Positions 27,208 to 36,156 are shown, counted from the stretch's first letter. The stretch is 64,000 nt of DNA from Pseudomonas sp. PIC25 (GCF_002286785.1 NZ_MUJY01000033.1:1-64000), one strand, 5' to 3'. Program-made: numbers and translations. Notes: generated from the letters alone by a model not told the origin.

Positions 27208-27573
27208 TCAGCCGGCCAGCTTGTCCACGGCCGCCAGCAGCTGCTGCGGCTGGAAGGGCTTGACGATCCAGGCCTTGGCCCCGGCGGCCTGGCCCTCGGC
27301 CTTCTTGCCCTGCTCGCTTTCGGTGGTGAGCATGACGATCGGCGTGAAGCGGTATTCGTTGCGCGCCTTCACTTCCTTTACCAGGCCGATGCCGTCGAGG
27401 TTGGGCATGTTCACGTCGCTGATGATCAGGTTGATCTTTTGCCCGTTGAGCTTGGTCAGGGCGTCGCGCCCGTCGACCGCTTCGATCACGGTGTGGCCGG
27501 CCCCGGAGAGGGTCATCTTCACCAGTTGGCGCATGGAGAGGGAGTCGTCGACGATCAGGATGGTCTTGGCCAT
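27208..27573 (-). CDS. cheY: Single-domain response regulator CheY
   Basis: 121 aa. Acidic pair D9/D10, phospho-acceptor D53 (IISDVNMPNLDG), Thr in VMLTTES and K105 in WIVKPFQP complete the receiver active site. There is no output domain. It is expected to accept phosphate from the CheA two genes downstream. TAAGGAG precedes the ATG. Whether it acts on flagella or another target is unknown. Confidence 0.93.
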   Translation of the reverse strand: MAKTILIVDDSLSMRQLVKMTLSGAGHTVIEAVDGRDALTKLNGQKINLIISDVNMPNLDGIGLVKEVKARNEYRFTPIVMLTTESEQGKKAEGQAAGAKAWIVKPFQPQQLLAAVDKLAG

Positions 27574-27594
27574 GGCAGGTTGCTCCTTAGGTAA

Positions 27595-28680
27595 TCAGAA
27601 AAAGGTCACGTCGTTCTGCGAGGCGCTGCGGCGGCTGCCGTGGCGTTCTTCGTCGGTGGTGAAGCGGTCGCGCAGGTCCTTCAGCCAGCGGCCGGGGTTG
27701 GCGAGGCTGCCATCCTGCTCGCGCACGGCCTGCTGCAGGCGGCCAAGGTCGATCTGCAAATGGTCGAGCATCTGGTCGGTACGGTCTTGGAATTGCAGGT
27801 TGACGATGATTTCCTGGATGTCCGCCTGGGTGGTACGGGTGTCCTGCTGCAACTGCAGGGAGGTGTCGGACAGTTCGTCGAGGTTGGCGCTGAGGCGCTG
27901 CATCACCTGGCCGGCGACCTCATCGAGGTAGTCGAGGTTGCTCTTTTCGCTGCCGGACAGCTCTTCGGCGGCGGTCACTGTGGAGCGGATCGCCTGGTTG
28001 ATCTCGCCGACCTTCTCGCTCATGCGCTGGCCGGTTTCGGCGGACAGGCTGGACAACTTTCGCACTTCGTCGGCGACCACCGAGAAGCCACGGCCGTGTT
28101 CGCCGGCGCGGGCGGCCTCGATGGCGGCGTTGAGGGCGAGCAGGTTGGTCTGGCTGGCGATGTCCTGGACCAGCTTGGACATCTTCTGCAACTCGCTGGC
28201 GTAGCTGTCCAGGTGAGCAATGGTGCCGAGCAGTTCGTTCTTGCGGGCGCTGGCGCCGTGGAAGGAAGCGATCACTTCGTCGAGGCGCTGGTGGGCCTGG
28301 CGCAGGCTGTCGGCCACGCCGCCGCCGCCGATGACGTTCTCCGAGCGGCTGAGGGTATGCTCCAGGCGCTGGCTGAGCCCGGCGAAACGCTCGAACAGGC
28401 GCTGGATGTTGTCCTGCACCAGTTGGCGGACCTGGCCGAGATTCTGGCTCCAGGCCGGCAGCACTTCCAGCAGGAGCGGTTCGACGCTGGCGGGTGCCGG
28501 CGCGTCGAGCAGCGTGTCGGCGGCCGGGGGAAGGTCCGAATGGGCCGGTTTCTGTGGGCGATTGAACAGGGCGGCCAACGCGCTCAGCGCGCAGCCCGCG
28601 CCGGTCAGCCACGGCATGCCGGCGGCCAGCCCGGCGAGGCTGGTCGCTATTCCTAGCCAGAGGGCGGAGTAGGCGAGCAC
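27595..28680 (-). CDS. Short receptor-like MCP with CheZ-like phosphatase motif
   Basis: 361 aa, GTG start at 28680. Two short hydrophobic segments (about 1-22 and 24-39) anchor it with no periplasmic domain and no HAMP. The MCP signalling tip is at about 172-210: [20 protein letters not shown]. Beyond the usual hairpin, residues 297-303 read FQDRTDQ, matching the D-x-T-x-Q catalytic motif of CheZ (E. coli D143/Q147). The C-terminus SQNDVTFF resembles the CheY-binding end of CheZ. It is the first gene of the operon, directly before cheY. Calling it a receptor fused to a CheY phosphatase is inference. Confidence 0.85.
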   Translation of the reverse strand: MLAYSALWLGIATSLAGLAAGMPWLTGAGCALSALAALFNRPQKPAHSDLPPAADTLLDAPAPASVEPLLLEVLPAWSQNLGQVRQLVQDNIQRLFERFAGLSQRLEHTLSRSENVIGGGGVADSLRQAHQRLDEVIASFHGASARKNELLGTIAHLDSYASELQKMSKLVQDIASQTNLLALNAAIEAARAGEHGRGFSVVADEVRKLSSLSAETGQRMSEKVGEINQAIRSTVTAAEELSGSEKSNLDYLDEVAGQVMQRLSANLDELSDTSLQLQQDTRTTQADIQEIIVNLQFQDRTDQMLDHLQIDLGRLQQAVREQDGSLANPGRWLKDLRDRFTTDEERHGSRRSASQNDVTFF

Positions 28681-28741
28681 GGGTACGGTCTCTTTCGAAT
28701 GACGATGTCCAAAACGATAGAGGCTGGTACGTCAGTGCGGT

Positions 28742-28780
28742 ATCGGGGGCTCCCCTAGGGGGCCCTAGGGGCGCCCCGAT
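28742..28780. promoter_or_regulatory. Large dyad between MCP and cheV
   Basis: Outer arms ATCGGGG and CCCCGAT flank an inner near-palindrome CCCCTAGGGGGCCCTAGGGG, which is two overlapping CCCTAGGG boxes. It lies in the 254-bp divergent region, 61 nt from the MCP start. CTAG is rare in such genomes. It could be an operator or a transcription barrier. Confidence 0.5.
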
Positions 28781-28849
28781 GAGGTGTCGTAGAGCCGGGG
28801 AAGGCTGGTAACTCTGGCGAGCGGCGAGTATGGTGGCTAAAAGCCATGC

Positions 28850-28876
28850 TGTGGTTTTTTCGGGCGTTGCCGATAA
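28850..28876 (+). promoter_or_regulatory. Sigma-28 (FliA)-like promoter of cheV
   Basis: TGTGGTTT, 11 nt, then GCCGATAA at 28869-28876. The -10 is a perfect match to the flagellar sigma-28 consensus (TAAAGTTT-N11-GCCGATAA), the spacing is exact, and the -35 matches 5 of 8. It lies 58 nt before the cheV start. Confidence 0.7.
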
Positions 28877-28934
28877 CCCCTTACCGGGCTCCGCGCCCCG
28901 ATGCGATCAGTTCATTTTTCTGTAGGAGCAGGCT

Positions 28935-29870
28935 ATGGCCGGCATTCTCGACTCCGTGGATCAACGTACCCAACTGGTGGGTGAGAACCGCCTGGAGATT
29001 CTCATGTTCCGCCTCAGCGGGCGTCAGTTGTTCGCGATCAACGTGTTCAAGGTGCAGGAAGTCCTGCAGATGCCCAAGCTGACCCTGATGCCGCAGCGGC
29101 ACCCCTACGTGTGTGGCGTCGTCAACCTGCGCGGGCAGACCCTGCCGGTGATCGACCTGTCCCAGGCCATCGGCATGCGCCCGCTGGTGCCGGATGAGCG
29201 CAGCACCATCATCGTCACCGAATACAACCGTTCCGTGCAGGCCTTCCTGGTGGGCGGTGTCGATCGCATTCTCAACCTCAACTGGGAGTCCATCCTGCCG
29301 CCTCCGGGAGGTGCCGGGCGCCAGCACTACCTGACCGCGATCACCAAGGTCGACGACAAACTGGTGGAAATCATCGACGTGGAGAAGGTGCTGGCGGAGA
29401 TCGTGCCGTACAACGCGAAGGTTTCCGCCGATCGCCTGGCCGATCCGTTGCTGGAGCAGGTCCGCGGCCGCGAGGTGCTGTTGGTGGACGACTCCAGCGT
29501 CGCCCTGGCGCAACTGCGCGAAACCCTGACCCAGTTGGGCCTGAAGATCCACACCGCCAGCGACGGCCTCAAGGGCCTGAATCAACTGAAGAAGTGGGCC
29601 GATGCCGGCGAGGTGATGACCGACAAGCTGCTGATGGTCTTCACCGACGCCGAAATGCCGGAAATGGACGGCTACCGCCTGACCACGGAAATCCGCCAGG
29701 ACCCGCGCCTGCGTGACCTTTACGTGGTGCTGCACACGTCGTTGTCCGGCAGCTTCAACGACGCCATGGTGAAGAAGGTTGGCTGCGACGATTTCCTCTC
29801 CAAGTTCCAACCGGACAAACTAGTGGATGTGATCCGCGACCGGCTGCTACGCGGTGCGGCCGGGACCTGA
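28935..29870 (+). CDS. cheV: Chemotaxis protein CheV
   Basis: 311 aa. The N-terminal CheW-like domain (about 1-165; MFRLSGRQLFAINVFKVQEVL, CGVVNLRGQTLPVIDLSQ) is fused to a C-terminal receiver domain (about 180-305; LLVDDSSVALAQL, phospho-acceptor D in VFTDAEMPEMDGY, FLSKFQPDKL). It couples receptors to CheA and buffers phosphate. TAGGAG precedes the ATG. It is divergent from the che operon and has its own sigma-28-like promoter, which ties it to flagellar expression. Confidence 0.95.
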   Translation: MAGILDSVDQRTQLVGENRLEILMFRLSGRQLFAINVFKVQEVLQMPKLTLMPQRHPYVCGVVNLRGQTLPVIDLSQAIGMRPLVPDERSTIIVTEYNRSVQAFLVGGVDRILNLNWESILPPPGGAGRQHYLTAITKVDDKLVEIIDVEKVLAEIVPYNAKVSADRLADPLLEQVRGREVLLVDDSSVALAQLRETLTQLGLKIHTASDGLKGLNQLKKWADAGEVMTDKLLMVFTDAEMPEMDGYRLTTEIRQDPRLRDLYVVLHTSLSGSFNDAMVKKVGCDDFLSKFQPDKLVDVIRDRLLRGAAGT

Positions 29871-29958
29871 TTGGTCGACTGGAGGGCTCTGCGAAGGGGC
29901 TTGTGGCGACGGCGGGCAGCTCGTATAAGAGCGTTTTGCCTGAACAGGAAGTCGGTCC

Positions 29959-30762
29959 ATGCGTCTCTCCGCGCTCTATCGTTATCCCCTCAAATCCTCC
30001 CTCGGCGAGCCCCTGCAACGGGCGGAGCTGGATGCCCTGGGATTGGTCGGCGACCGACGCTGGATGGCGGTCGACGCGGAGAGCGGCCGCTTTCTGACCC
30101 AGCGCCTGCTGCCGCAGATGACGCAATTGTGCGCGCGCTGGCAAGGGAGTGAGCACCTGTTGCTGAGTGCACCGGGGCTGGAATCGCTGAGCGTCGCCGT
30201 GCCGGACGAAACGGCGTCGCTGCGGGGTGTGGTCATCTGGCGCGATACGCTGCAGGTGCCGGATGCCGGCGATGCCGCAGCGGCCTGGCTGAGCGATCTG
30301 CTGGGGCGGCCGTGTCGCCTGGTCTACGTGCCGGAGGCCCGCGCCCGGCAGGTCAACACCCAATATGCCGAGCCGGGCGAGAAAGTGGCGTTCCCCGATG
30401 GCTACCCGTTGATGGTGATCGGCCAGGCTTCCCTGGACGACTTGTCGCGGCGGGTCGGCCGTCCGCTGGAAATGCTGCGCTTCCGGCCGAATCTGGTGGT
30501 GGAAGGCTGCGCGCCTTATGCCGAGGACAGTTGGAAGCGCATTCGCATCGGTGGCCAGACCTTCCGCATCGCAAAGGGCTGCTCGCGCTGCATCATCACC
30601 ACGATGGACCCGCACACCGGCGAGCGCAGCGCCGACCGCGAACCGCTCACCACGCTCAAGACTTACCGCGAACGCGACGGCGAGGTGTACTTCGGCCAGA
30701 ATCTGATCCACGGCGGTAGCGGCGCGCTCGAGGTTGGCATGGACGTCGAAGTGTTGGAGTGA
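29959..30762 (+). CDS. MOSC-domain protein with N-terminal beta-barrel (YcbX-like)
   Basis: 267 aa. An N-terminal MOSC beta-barrel domain (MRLSALYRYPLKSSLGEPL; GLVGDRRWMAVD) is followed by the MOSC domain, with RFRPNLVVEGCAPYAED and the molybdopterin-ligating cysteine region GCSRCIITTMDP. There is no 2Fe-2S C-terminal extension as in E. coli YcbX. The family reduces N-hydroxylated compounds with Moco. A TATAAG -10-like box lies upstream. Confidence 0.88.
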   Translation: MRLSALYRYPLKSSLGEPLQRAELDALGLVGDRRWMAVDAESGRFLTQRLLPQMTQLCARWQGSEHLLLSAPGLESLSVAVPDETASLRGVVIWRDTLQVPDAGDAAAAWLSDLLGRPCRLVYVPEARARQVNTQYAEPGEKVAFPDGYPLMVIGQASLDDLSRRVGRPLEMLRFRPNLVVEGCAPYAEDSWKRIRIGGQTFRIAKGCSRCIITTMDPHTGERSADREPLTTLKTYRERDGEVYFGQNLIHGGSGALEVGMDVEVLE

Positions 30763-30821
30763 GGTGAGGGAAGTCCTGGCGCGGCGGTTTTTCGCAGGCT
30801 ACGCAGGCAGTCCCGGTTGCG

Positions 30822-30847
30822 CTGTAGGGGCGAATTCAATCGCCCGC
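30822..30847 (+). repeat. Short dyad repeat (GTAGGGG family)
   Basis: CTGTAGGGGCGAATTCAATC then GCCCGCC. GGGCGA/TCGCCC forms a 6-bp stem. It lies in the gap between the convergent MOSC and transglycosylase genes. Confidence 0.65.
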
Positions 30848-30884
30848 CGTGGCCTGGATTGCCAGAAGAACCGCCTGCCCCGAA

Positions 30885-32813
30885 TCACTGATCGTCAAAG
30901 AACCGTTCGTGCCAATCGACCAGTGGCTGCGGCGCATTGAGCTTCTGCCCGTAGATCACTGAATAGGACAGCACGTTCTGCACGTACTGGCGGGTCTCGT
31001 CGAACGGGATGGTTTCCACCCAGACGTCGAAGGCCAGGTGATTGGCCCCCCGCAGCCACTGGCGGACCCGGCCGGGGCCGGCGTTGTAGGCGGCGGAGGC
31101 GAGGACGCGGTTACCGCCGAACTGCGCATGCACCTGGCTGAGGTAGGCCGCGCCGAGCTGAATGTTGACGTTGGGGTTGAGGGCCTGTTGCGGTGAGGCC
31201 AGGGGGATACCGAACTTGCGTGCGGTTTCCTTGGCGGTGGTCGGCATCAGTTGCATCAACCCCATGGCGCCCACCGGCGAGCGGGCGTCGGCCATGAAGG
31301 CGCTTTCCTGGCGGGTGATGGCGAAGACCCAGCTCGAATGCAGTCCGCGCGCCTTGGCTTCGCTCACCAGACTGTTCTGGTAGGCCATCGGGAAGCGTAC
31401 CTCCAGGTCATCCCAATACTGCGCCTGGCTGATGGTGCGGATGGCCGGGAAGTACCATTCGAGGTCGTAGGCCAGGCGGGCCTGGGCCACCAGTTCCTCA
31501 CGGCTGAACAGGCGGCTGACGTGATACCACTCGCGCCGCCCGTCGACAATCTGGCCGCGGGCATGGAATTCCAGGGCGCGGCGGATGCCGGCGGTGTTGC
31601 GTACCTTCTGCACGACCTTCGGGTCGAGCGGCAGCGGCCGGTTGTTCAACTGGTAGGGCTCCTGGATGCGGTCGGCGGCGAGGAAGCCGTAGAAGTCGCG
31701 CTCGGCGGCCACTGGTTGGTAAAGCGTGATGGCCTGCTGGTTCTGCGGCTGGGCCAGTTGCAGACTGCGCGCCTGCCAGTAGCGCCAGCGGTTGCTGGTC
31801 GCAAGCTCTTGGGGCAACTGCCGGGTCAACTGATGAGCCTCGTCCCAGCGGCCGAGACGCAACAGCAGGCGGGCACGCCATTCGGAGACGGTGTTGTCGC
31901 GCAGTTCCGGGTCGTACTCGGCCATCACCTGCAACGCCCGGGCGTCGAAGCGCTTGGCCAGGGTCAGGCCGATCTCGCGGGCGATTGCCACCTTTTCTTC
32001 GGCGGAGAAGGGCAGTCGCTTGGCATAGATATCCAGCAGGGGCAGGGCTTTTTCCGGGTCCTGGCGGGCCAGCCGGCGCAGGCCGAGGCCGACCACGTCG
32101 GCCATGGCGCGGTCGGCGGGTGCGAAGCGGGCGGTCTGGCCGAGCAGCTCGGGCTTCTGCGCCACATCGACCAGTAGCTGTCCCTGTTTGGAGAGGGTTG
32201 GCAGCTTCTTCACCAGGAAGCTGGCCAGCCCATAGTTACGGGCTTCAGCCGCCAGCTTGGCGCGTTTCCAGCGCTTTTCCTCGGTCAACTGACCTTCGGC
32301 GGCCCAGCGGTCGAACAGGCGGTCGCACGCTTCCGGTTGCGACTTGCCGACCAGCCAGAGCTTCTCGGCGGTGGCGAAACCTTCGGCGCGCATGCCATGG
32401 CCCAGCTGATACTGGCCGTAGAGGCAGTCCAGCTCGGTGAAATTCATCGAGGGATCGTAGTACTTGATGAAGGTCTGCCACTCGCCCCGTTCGGCCAGCC
32501 AGCGCAGCCAGCGCAATTTCATCCAGTTGGCCTGGGGCAGGTCGCCGTGTTCGGCGAGGAACTTCTCGATTTCGTCGTTGCTGGCCCATTTCAGACGGGC
32601 GGTCAGCTCGTCGTACGCGAGGTACGGCTCGAGAGGGTAGTCGCGCAGGGCGCTGGCGTAGCGCTTGTATGGGCCGTTATCGCCCTTGGCTAGGGCGCGC
32701 TTGGCTTCGTCGTAGTACTGGCGTTGCTGGGCAAGACTGACGGCTTGCGCGGTGTTGAGGGTTGCAGCGGAGAGCAGGAAACAGGAAAACAGGCAAAACA
32801 GACGACCGCGCAT
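30885..32813 (-). CDS. slt: Soluble lytic murein transglycosylase (Slt70 type)
   Basis: 642 aa. It starts with a signal peptide (MRGRLFCLFSCFLLSAATLNTAQA). A long helical superhelix (U-domain) covers about 30-470. The catalytic domain follows, with SWVFAITRQESAFMADARSP (glutamate acid catalyst), GAMGLMQLMP and AAYNAGPGRVRQWLRG. It cleaves peptidoglycan to 1,6-anhydro products in the periplasm, which feed the recycling pathway that includes NagZ in this window. Confidence 0.94.
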   Translation of the reverse strand: MRGRLFCLFSCFLLSAATLNTAQAVSLAQQRQYYDEAKRALAKGDNGPYKRYASALRDYPLEPYLAYDELTARLKWASNDEIEKFLAEHGDLPQANWMKLRWLRWLAERGEWQTFIKYYDPSMNFTELDCLYGQYQLGHGMRAEGFATAEKLWLVGKSQPEACDRLFDRWAAEGQLTEEKRWKRAKLAAEARNYGLASFLVKKLPTLSKQGQLLVDVAQKPELLGQTARFAPADRAMADVVGLGLRRLARQDPEKALPLLDIYAKRLPFSAEEKVAIAREIGLTLAKRFDARALQVMAEYDPELRDNTVSEWRARLLLRLGRWDEAHQLTRQLPQELATSNRWRYWQARSLQLAQPQNQQAITLYQPVAAERDFYGFLAADRIQEPYQLNNRPLPLDPKVVQKVRNTAGIRRALEFHARGQIVDGRREWYHVSRLFSREELVAQARLAYDLEWYFPAIRTISQAQYWDDLEVRFPMAYQNSLVSEAKARGLHSSWVFAITRQESAFMADARSPVGAMGLMQLMPTTAKETARKFGIPLASPQQALNPNVNIQLGAAYLSQVHAQFGGNRVLASAAYNAGPGRVRQWLRGANHLAFDVWVETIPFDETRQYVQNVLSYSVIYGQKLNAPQPLVDWHERFFDDQ

Positions 32814-32973
32814 GACACTTCCGAACGGATAACCAAAGGAGCGCCATCGAGGGCGCAGACAGCCCTAGCTTAGCCGTTGCCAGGGGGAGGTGAAAGCGTT
32901 CCTCGGCGGAGAAAAGCCGGTCTGCCGACCCTTCAACTCGGGTAGAATGCGCGCCCTGTTTCAGGAGATGCCC

Positions 32974-34884
32974 ATGACTCTGCTCAAGTTCGCCGATGTG
33001 TCCCTCGCCTATGGCGCCATGCCCCTGCTGGACCATGTGTCCTGGCAGATCGCCCGCGGCGAGCGGGTCTGCATTATCGGGCGCAACGGTACCGGCAAGT
33101 CGAGCCTGCTGCGTCTGGTCAAGGGCGACCAGCCCGCCGACGATGGCGAAATCTGGCGGGCGCCGGGGCTGAAGATCGGTGAGCTGCCGCAGGAATTGCC
33201 GCGGGCCGACGAGCGTACCGTGTTCGACGTGGTGGCCGAGGGGCTTGCAGGGGGCGGCGAGCTACTCGCGCAGTATCACCACCTCAGCCAGAACATCCGC
33301 GACGACGCCGATCTGCAGAAGCTCACCCAGGTCCAGCATGAGTTGGAGGCGAAGGATGGCTGGCGTCTTCAGCAGTTGGTGGACAGCACCCTGAGCCGCC
33401 TCCAACTGCCGGCGGACAAGACCCTGGCGGAGCTGTCCGGCGGTTGGCGGCGGCGGGTCCTGCTGGCCCAGGCGCTGGTTGCCGAACCGGACCTGCTGCT
33501 GCTTGACGAACCGACCAACCACCTGGACATCGGCGCCATCGCCTGGCTGGAAGAAGCGTTGCTCGGTTTCCAGGGGGCCGTGCTGTTCATCACCCACGAC
33601 CGCGCCTTCCTGCAGAACCTGGCCACCCGCATCCTCGAACTGGATCGCGGCCATCTGATCGACTGGAATGGCGACTATGCCAGCTTCCTGGTGCACAAGG
33701 AACAGCAACTGGCGGCGGAGGAAACCGCCAATGCGCTGTTCGACAAGCGTTTGGCCCAGGAAGAAGTGTGGATACGCCAGGGCATCAAGGCCCGCCGGAC
33801 CCGTAACGAAGGCCGCGTCCGTGCGTTGAAGGCGATGCGCGCCGAGCGCAGCGAGCGTCGCGAGCGCCAGGGCAAGGCCAACATCCAGCTGGAAGCGGCG
33901 GACAAGTCCGGCAAGCAGGTGATCGTCGCCGAACATGTGAGCTTCGCTCATCCGGGCGGCGAGCCGCTGGTCCGTGATTTCTCTATCGTCATCCAGCGTG
34001 GCGACCGCATCGGCCTGCTGGGCGCCAACGGTACCGGCAAGACCACGCTGCTCAAGTTGCTGCTCGGCGAGTTGCAACCGACCAGTGGCACCATCCAGGC
34101 CGGTACCCGCCTGGAAGTGGCTTATTTCGACCAGTTGCGTCACCAGTTGGAGCCGGAGAAGACGGTCATCGACAACCTCGCCGAAGGGCGCGAGTTCATC
34201 ACCATCGATGGCCAGAACCGCCATGTACTCAGCTATCTCGGCGATTTCCTGTTCAGCCCGCAGCGGGCCCGCACGCCGGTGAAGGCGCTGTCCGGCGGTG
34301 AGCGGGCACGCCTGTTGCTGGCCAAGCTGTTCAGCAAGCCGGCCAACCTGCTGGTGCTGGACGAACCGACCAACGATCTCGACGTGGAAACCCTGGAGTT
34401 GCTCGAAGAAGTGCTGCTCGGCTTCCAGGGCACTGTGCTGATGGTCAGCCACGACCGGGCCTTCCTCGATAACGTGGTGACGAGCACCTTGGTGTTCGAA
34501 GGCGAAGGGCGTGTCCGCGAGTATGTCGGCGGTTATCAGGACTGGCTGCGCCAGGGCGGTTCGCCGCGTCTGCTGGGTGTGGGCGAAGCCAAGCCGGAGA
34601 AGCTCGCCGCACCGGCGAAGGCGGAGGTCCCGGCCGCTACGCCGAGCGAGACGGCAGCGCCGGCCCGGAAGAAGCTGAGTTATAAATTGCAGCGCGAATT
34701 GGAAGCGATTCCCGGGCAGATCGATGTTCTGGAGGCCGAGCTTGCCGTATTGCAGGGCCAGATCGCCGACCCGGCGTTCTATCAGAAGCCGCCGGCGGAA
34801 ACCGGGGCGGTCCTGGGGCGGATGGAGAGCCTGCAGCGCGATTTGGATGCCCTGCTGGAGCGCTGGGCTGAACTGGAGGAGTGA
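32974..34884 (+). CDS. uup: ABC-F ATPase, Uup type
   Basis: 636 aa, two ABC cassettes with no membrane segment. Cassette 1: GRNGTGKSS, LSGGWRRRV, LLLLDEPTNHLD. Cassette 2: GANGTGKTT, LSGGERARL, LLVLDEPTNDLD. The linker is basic (KARRTRNEGRVRALKAMRAERSERRERQ). The C-terminal coiled coil (about 560-636; KKLSYKLQRELEAIPGQ) is the Uup DNA/RNA-binding tail. It is ribosome-associated or genome-stability related. ATG 32974 has AGGAG at correct spacing; -10 TAGAAT is at about 32943. Confidence 0.92.
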   Translation: MTLLKFADVSLAYGAMPLLDHVSWQIARGERVCIIGRNGTGKSSLLRLVKGDQPADDGEIWRAPGLKIGELPQELPRADERTVFDVVAEGLAGGGELLAQYHHLSQNIRDDADLQKLTQVQHELEAKDGWRLQQLVDSTLSRLQLPADKTLAELSGGWRRRVLLAQALVAEPDLLLLDEPTNHLDIGAIAWLEEALLGFQGAVLFITHDRAFLQNLATRILELDRGHLIDWNGDYASFLVHKEQQLAAEETANALFDKRLAQEEVWIRQGIKARRTRNEGRVRALKAMRAERSERRERQGKANIQLEAADKSGKQVIVAEHVSFAHPGGEPLVRDFSIVIQRGDRIGLLGANGTGKTTLLKLLLGELQPTSGTIQAGTRLEVAYFDQLRHQLEPEKTVIDNLAEGREFITIDGQNRHVLSYLGDFLFSPQRARTPVKALSGGERARLLLAKLFSKPANLLVLDEPTNDLDVETLELLEEVLLGFQGTVLMVSHDRAFLDNVVTSTLVFEGEGRVREYVGGYQDWLRQGGSPRLLGVGEAKPEKLAAPAKAEVPAATPSETAAPARKKLSYKLQRELEAIPGQIDVLEAELAVLQGQIADPAFYQKPPAETGAVLGRMESLQRDLDALLERWAELEE

Positions 34885-34897
34885 TCAGGGAACGGTT

Positions 34898-35584
34898 ATG
34901 GCCATCGAATATCGCATCACGCTCGATGATGAACATGAGTTCAACTATCGGATCGAGCTGGATCGCCAGTACGACCAGGAGCGTGCTGCCATCGCGCCGA
35001 AGTGGACGCGCCTGGATTACCAGCAGTGCAGCAACTGCCCGCTGAAAAAGGAGCAGTTCAGCCATTGTCCCGCGGCGGTGGACCTGTACCGGGTCATCGA
35101 GGACTTCCACGGTCTGCCGGCCATCACCAAGGCGCAGGTCTGGGTGCGTACGCCGGAGCGCGAGTACAGCAAGCTGGTCGGTCTGGAAGAGGGGTTGCGG
35201 GCGCTGCTCGGGGTGATCATGGCCACCAGCGCCTGTCCAGTGCTCGGTCGGTTGAAGCCGATGGCGCAGCACCACCTGCCATTCGCCAGCAACCAGGAAT
35301 TCATCCTGCGCACGGTTTCCCTGTATCTGGCGCGCCAGTATTTCAACTACCGAGAAGGCCGCCATGCGGACTGGGAGCTGAAAGGCCTCGTACGCCTGTT
35401 CCAGCAGTTGCAACTGGTCAACCAGGCGTTCTGGCAGCGTATTCACGACACTTGCGAAGGCGACTCGAACCTCAAGGCGTTCCTGACCTTCTTCTCGATG
35501 TCGTCGAGCATGACCTATTCGCTGGAAACCCAGCTGCAGAAGATCCGGCCGTTGCTGATGAGCCCGGGAGATCTTCTCGAATAA
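34898..35584 (+). CDS. Conserved protein, DUF6901-like
   Basis: 228 aa, no signal peptide or membrane helix. The start MAIEYRITLDDEHEFNYRIELDRQ is followed by a cysteine cluster CSNCPLKKEQFSHCP (C-x2-C-x9-C) that could bind a metal. I recall this family in pseudomonads but cannot give a function. It starts 13 nt after uup and is likely co-transcribed. Confidence 0.85.
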   Translation: MAIEYRITLDDEHEFNYRIELDRQYDQERAAIAPKWTRLDYQQCSNCPLKKEQFSHCPAAVDLYRVIEDFHGLPAITKAQVWVRTPEREYSKLVGLEEGLRALLGVIMATSACPVLGRLKPMAQHHLPFASNQEFILRTVSLYLARQYFNYREGRHADWELKGLVRLFQQLQLVNQAFWQRIHDTCEGDSNLKAFLTFFSMSSSMTYSLETQLQKIRPLLMSPGDLLE

Positions 35585-35594
35585 CTTCGGCCGT

Positions 35595-35617
35595 GCGGGC
35601 AGGGCGAGCCTGCCCGC
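35595..35617. terminator. Shared hairpin between convergent genes
   Basis: GCGGGCAGG/CCTGCCCGC, a perfect 9-bp stem with loop GCGAG, between the DUF6901-like stop and the UspA stop. There is no T-run on either side. Confidence 0.55.
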
Positions 35618-35624
35618 CGGAACC

Positions 35625-36065
35625 TCACTCGGGTTTCTTCAGGCGCACGGCAAGCACGTCGCAGGGTGCGCCATGCAAGACGTCATTGGCGGTGGAGCCC
35701 AGCAGCAGGGCGAGGCCGTGCCGGCCGTGGCTGCCGACTACGATCAGGTCGCAACCCTGTTCAGTGGCCAGGCGATGGATTTCCTGGCGCGGTTGACCAT
35801 AGGCAAGGTGGCGTTGATCGGCGGTCAGCTCGGGATAGCGACCGGCAAAGGTATTGAGGCGTTCGCGGGCCTGTTCGAACTGCTGCTGCTGCAGCATCGA
35901 CAGATCCATGGGGACATCGCCACCGAACGCCATGGCCATGGGCTCCACGATGTGCACCAAGGACAGGCGGGCTTGGCAACTATTGGCCAGGGCCTGGGCG
36001 CGTATCACCACCGGGTGGCATTCCTCAGTCAGGTCGACGGCGACCAGAATGTGCTGGTAGGTCAT
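35625..36065 (-). CDS. Universal stress protein UspA family
   Basis: 146 aa from ATG 36065, which has GAGGAG 8 nt before it. Starts YQHILVAVDLTEECHPV; the ATP-type signature GSHGRHGLALLLGSTANDVL is present at the end. A cytoplasmic stress protein whose partner is unknown. Confidence 0.92.
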   Translation of the reverse strand: MTYQHILVAVDLTEECHPVVIRAQALANSCQARLSLVHIVEPMAMAFGGDVPMDLSMLQQQQFEQARERLNTFAGRYPELTADQRHLAYGQPRQEIHRLATEQGCDLIVVGSHGRHGLALLLGSTANDVLHGAPCDVLAVRLKKPE

Positions 36066-36156
36066 GGCGAAGTTCTCCTCCAAAGTGTGGGGATTAATCA
36101 CAAGTATGGCTGTAATGGCTGCTTGTAACAGCTTTCGGGTAACAAGGATTTCCGTC

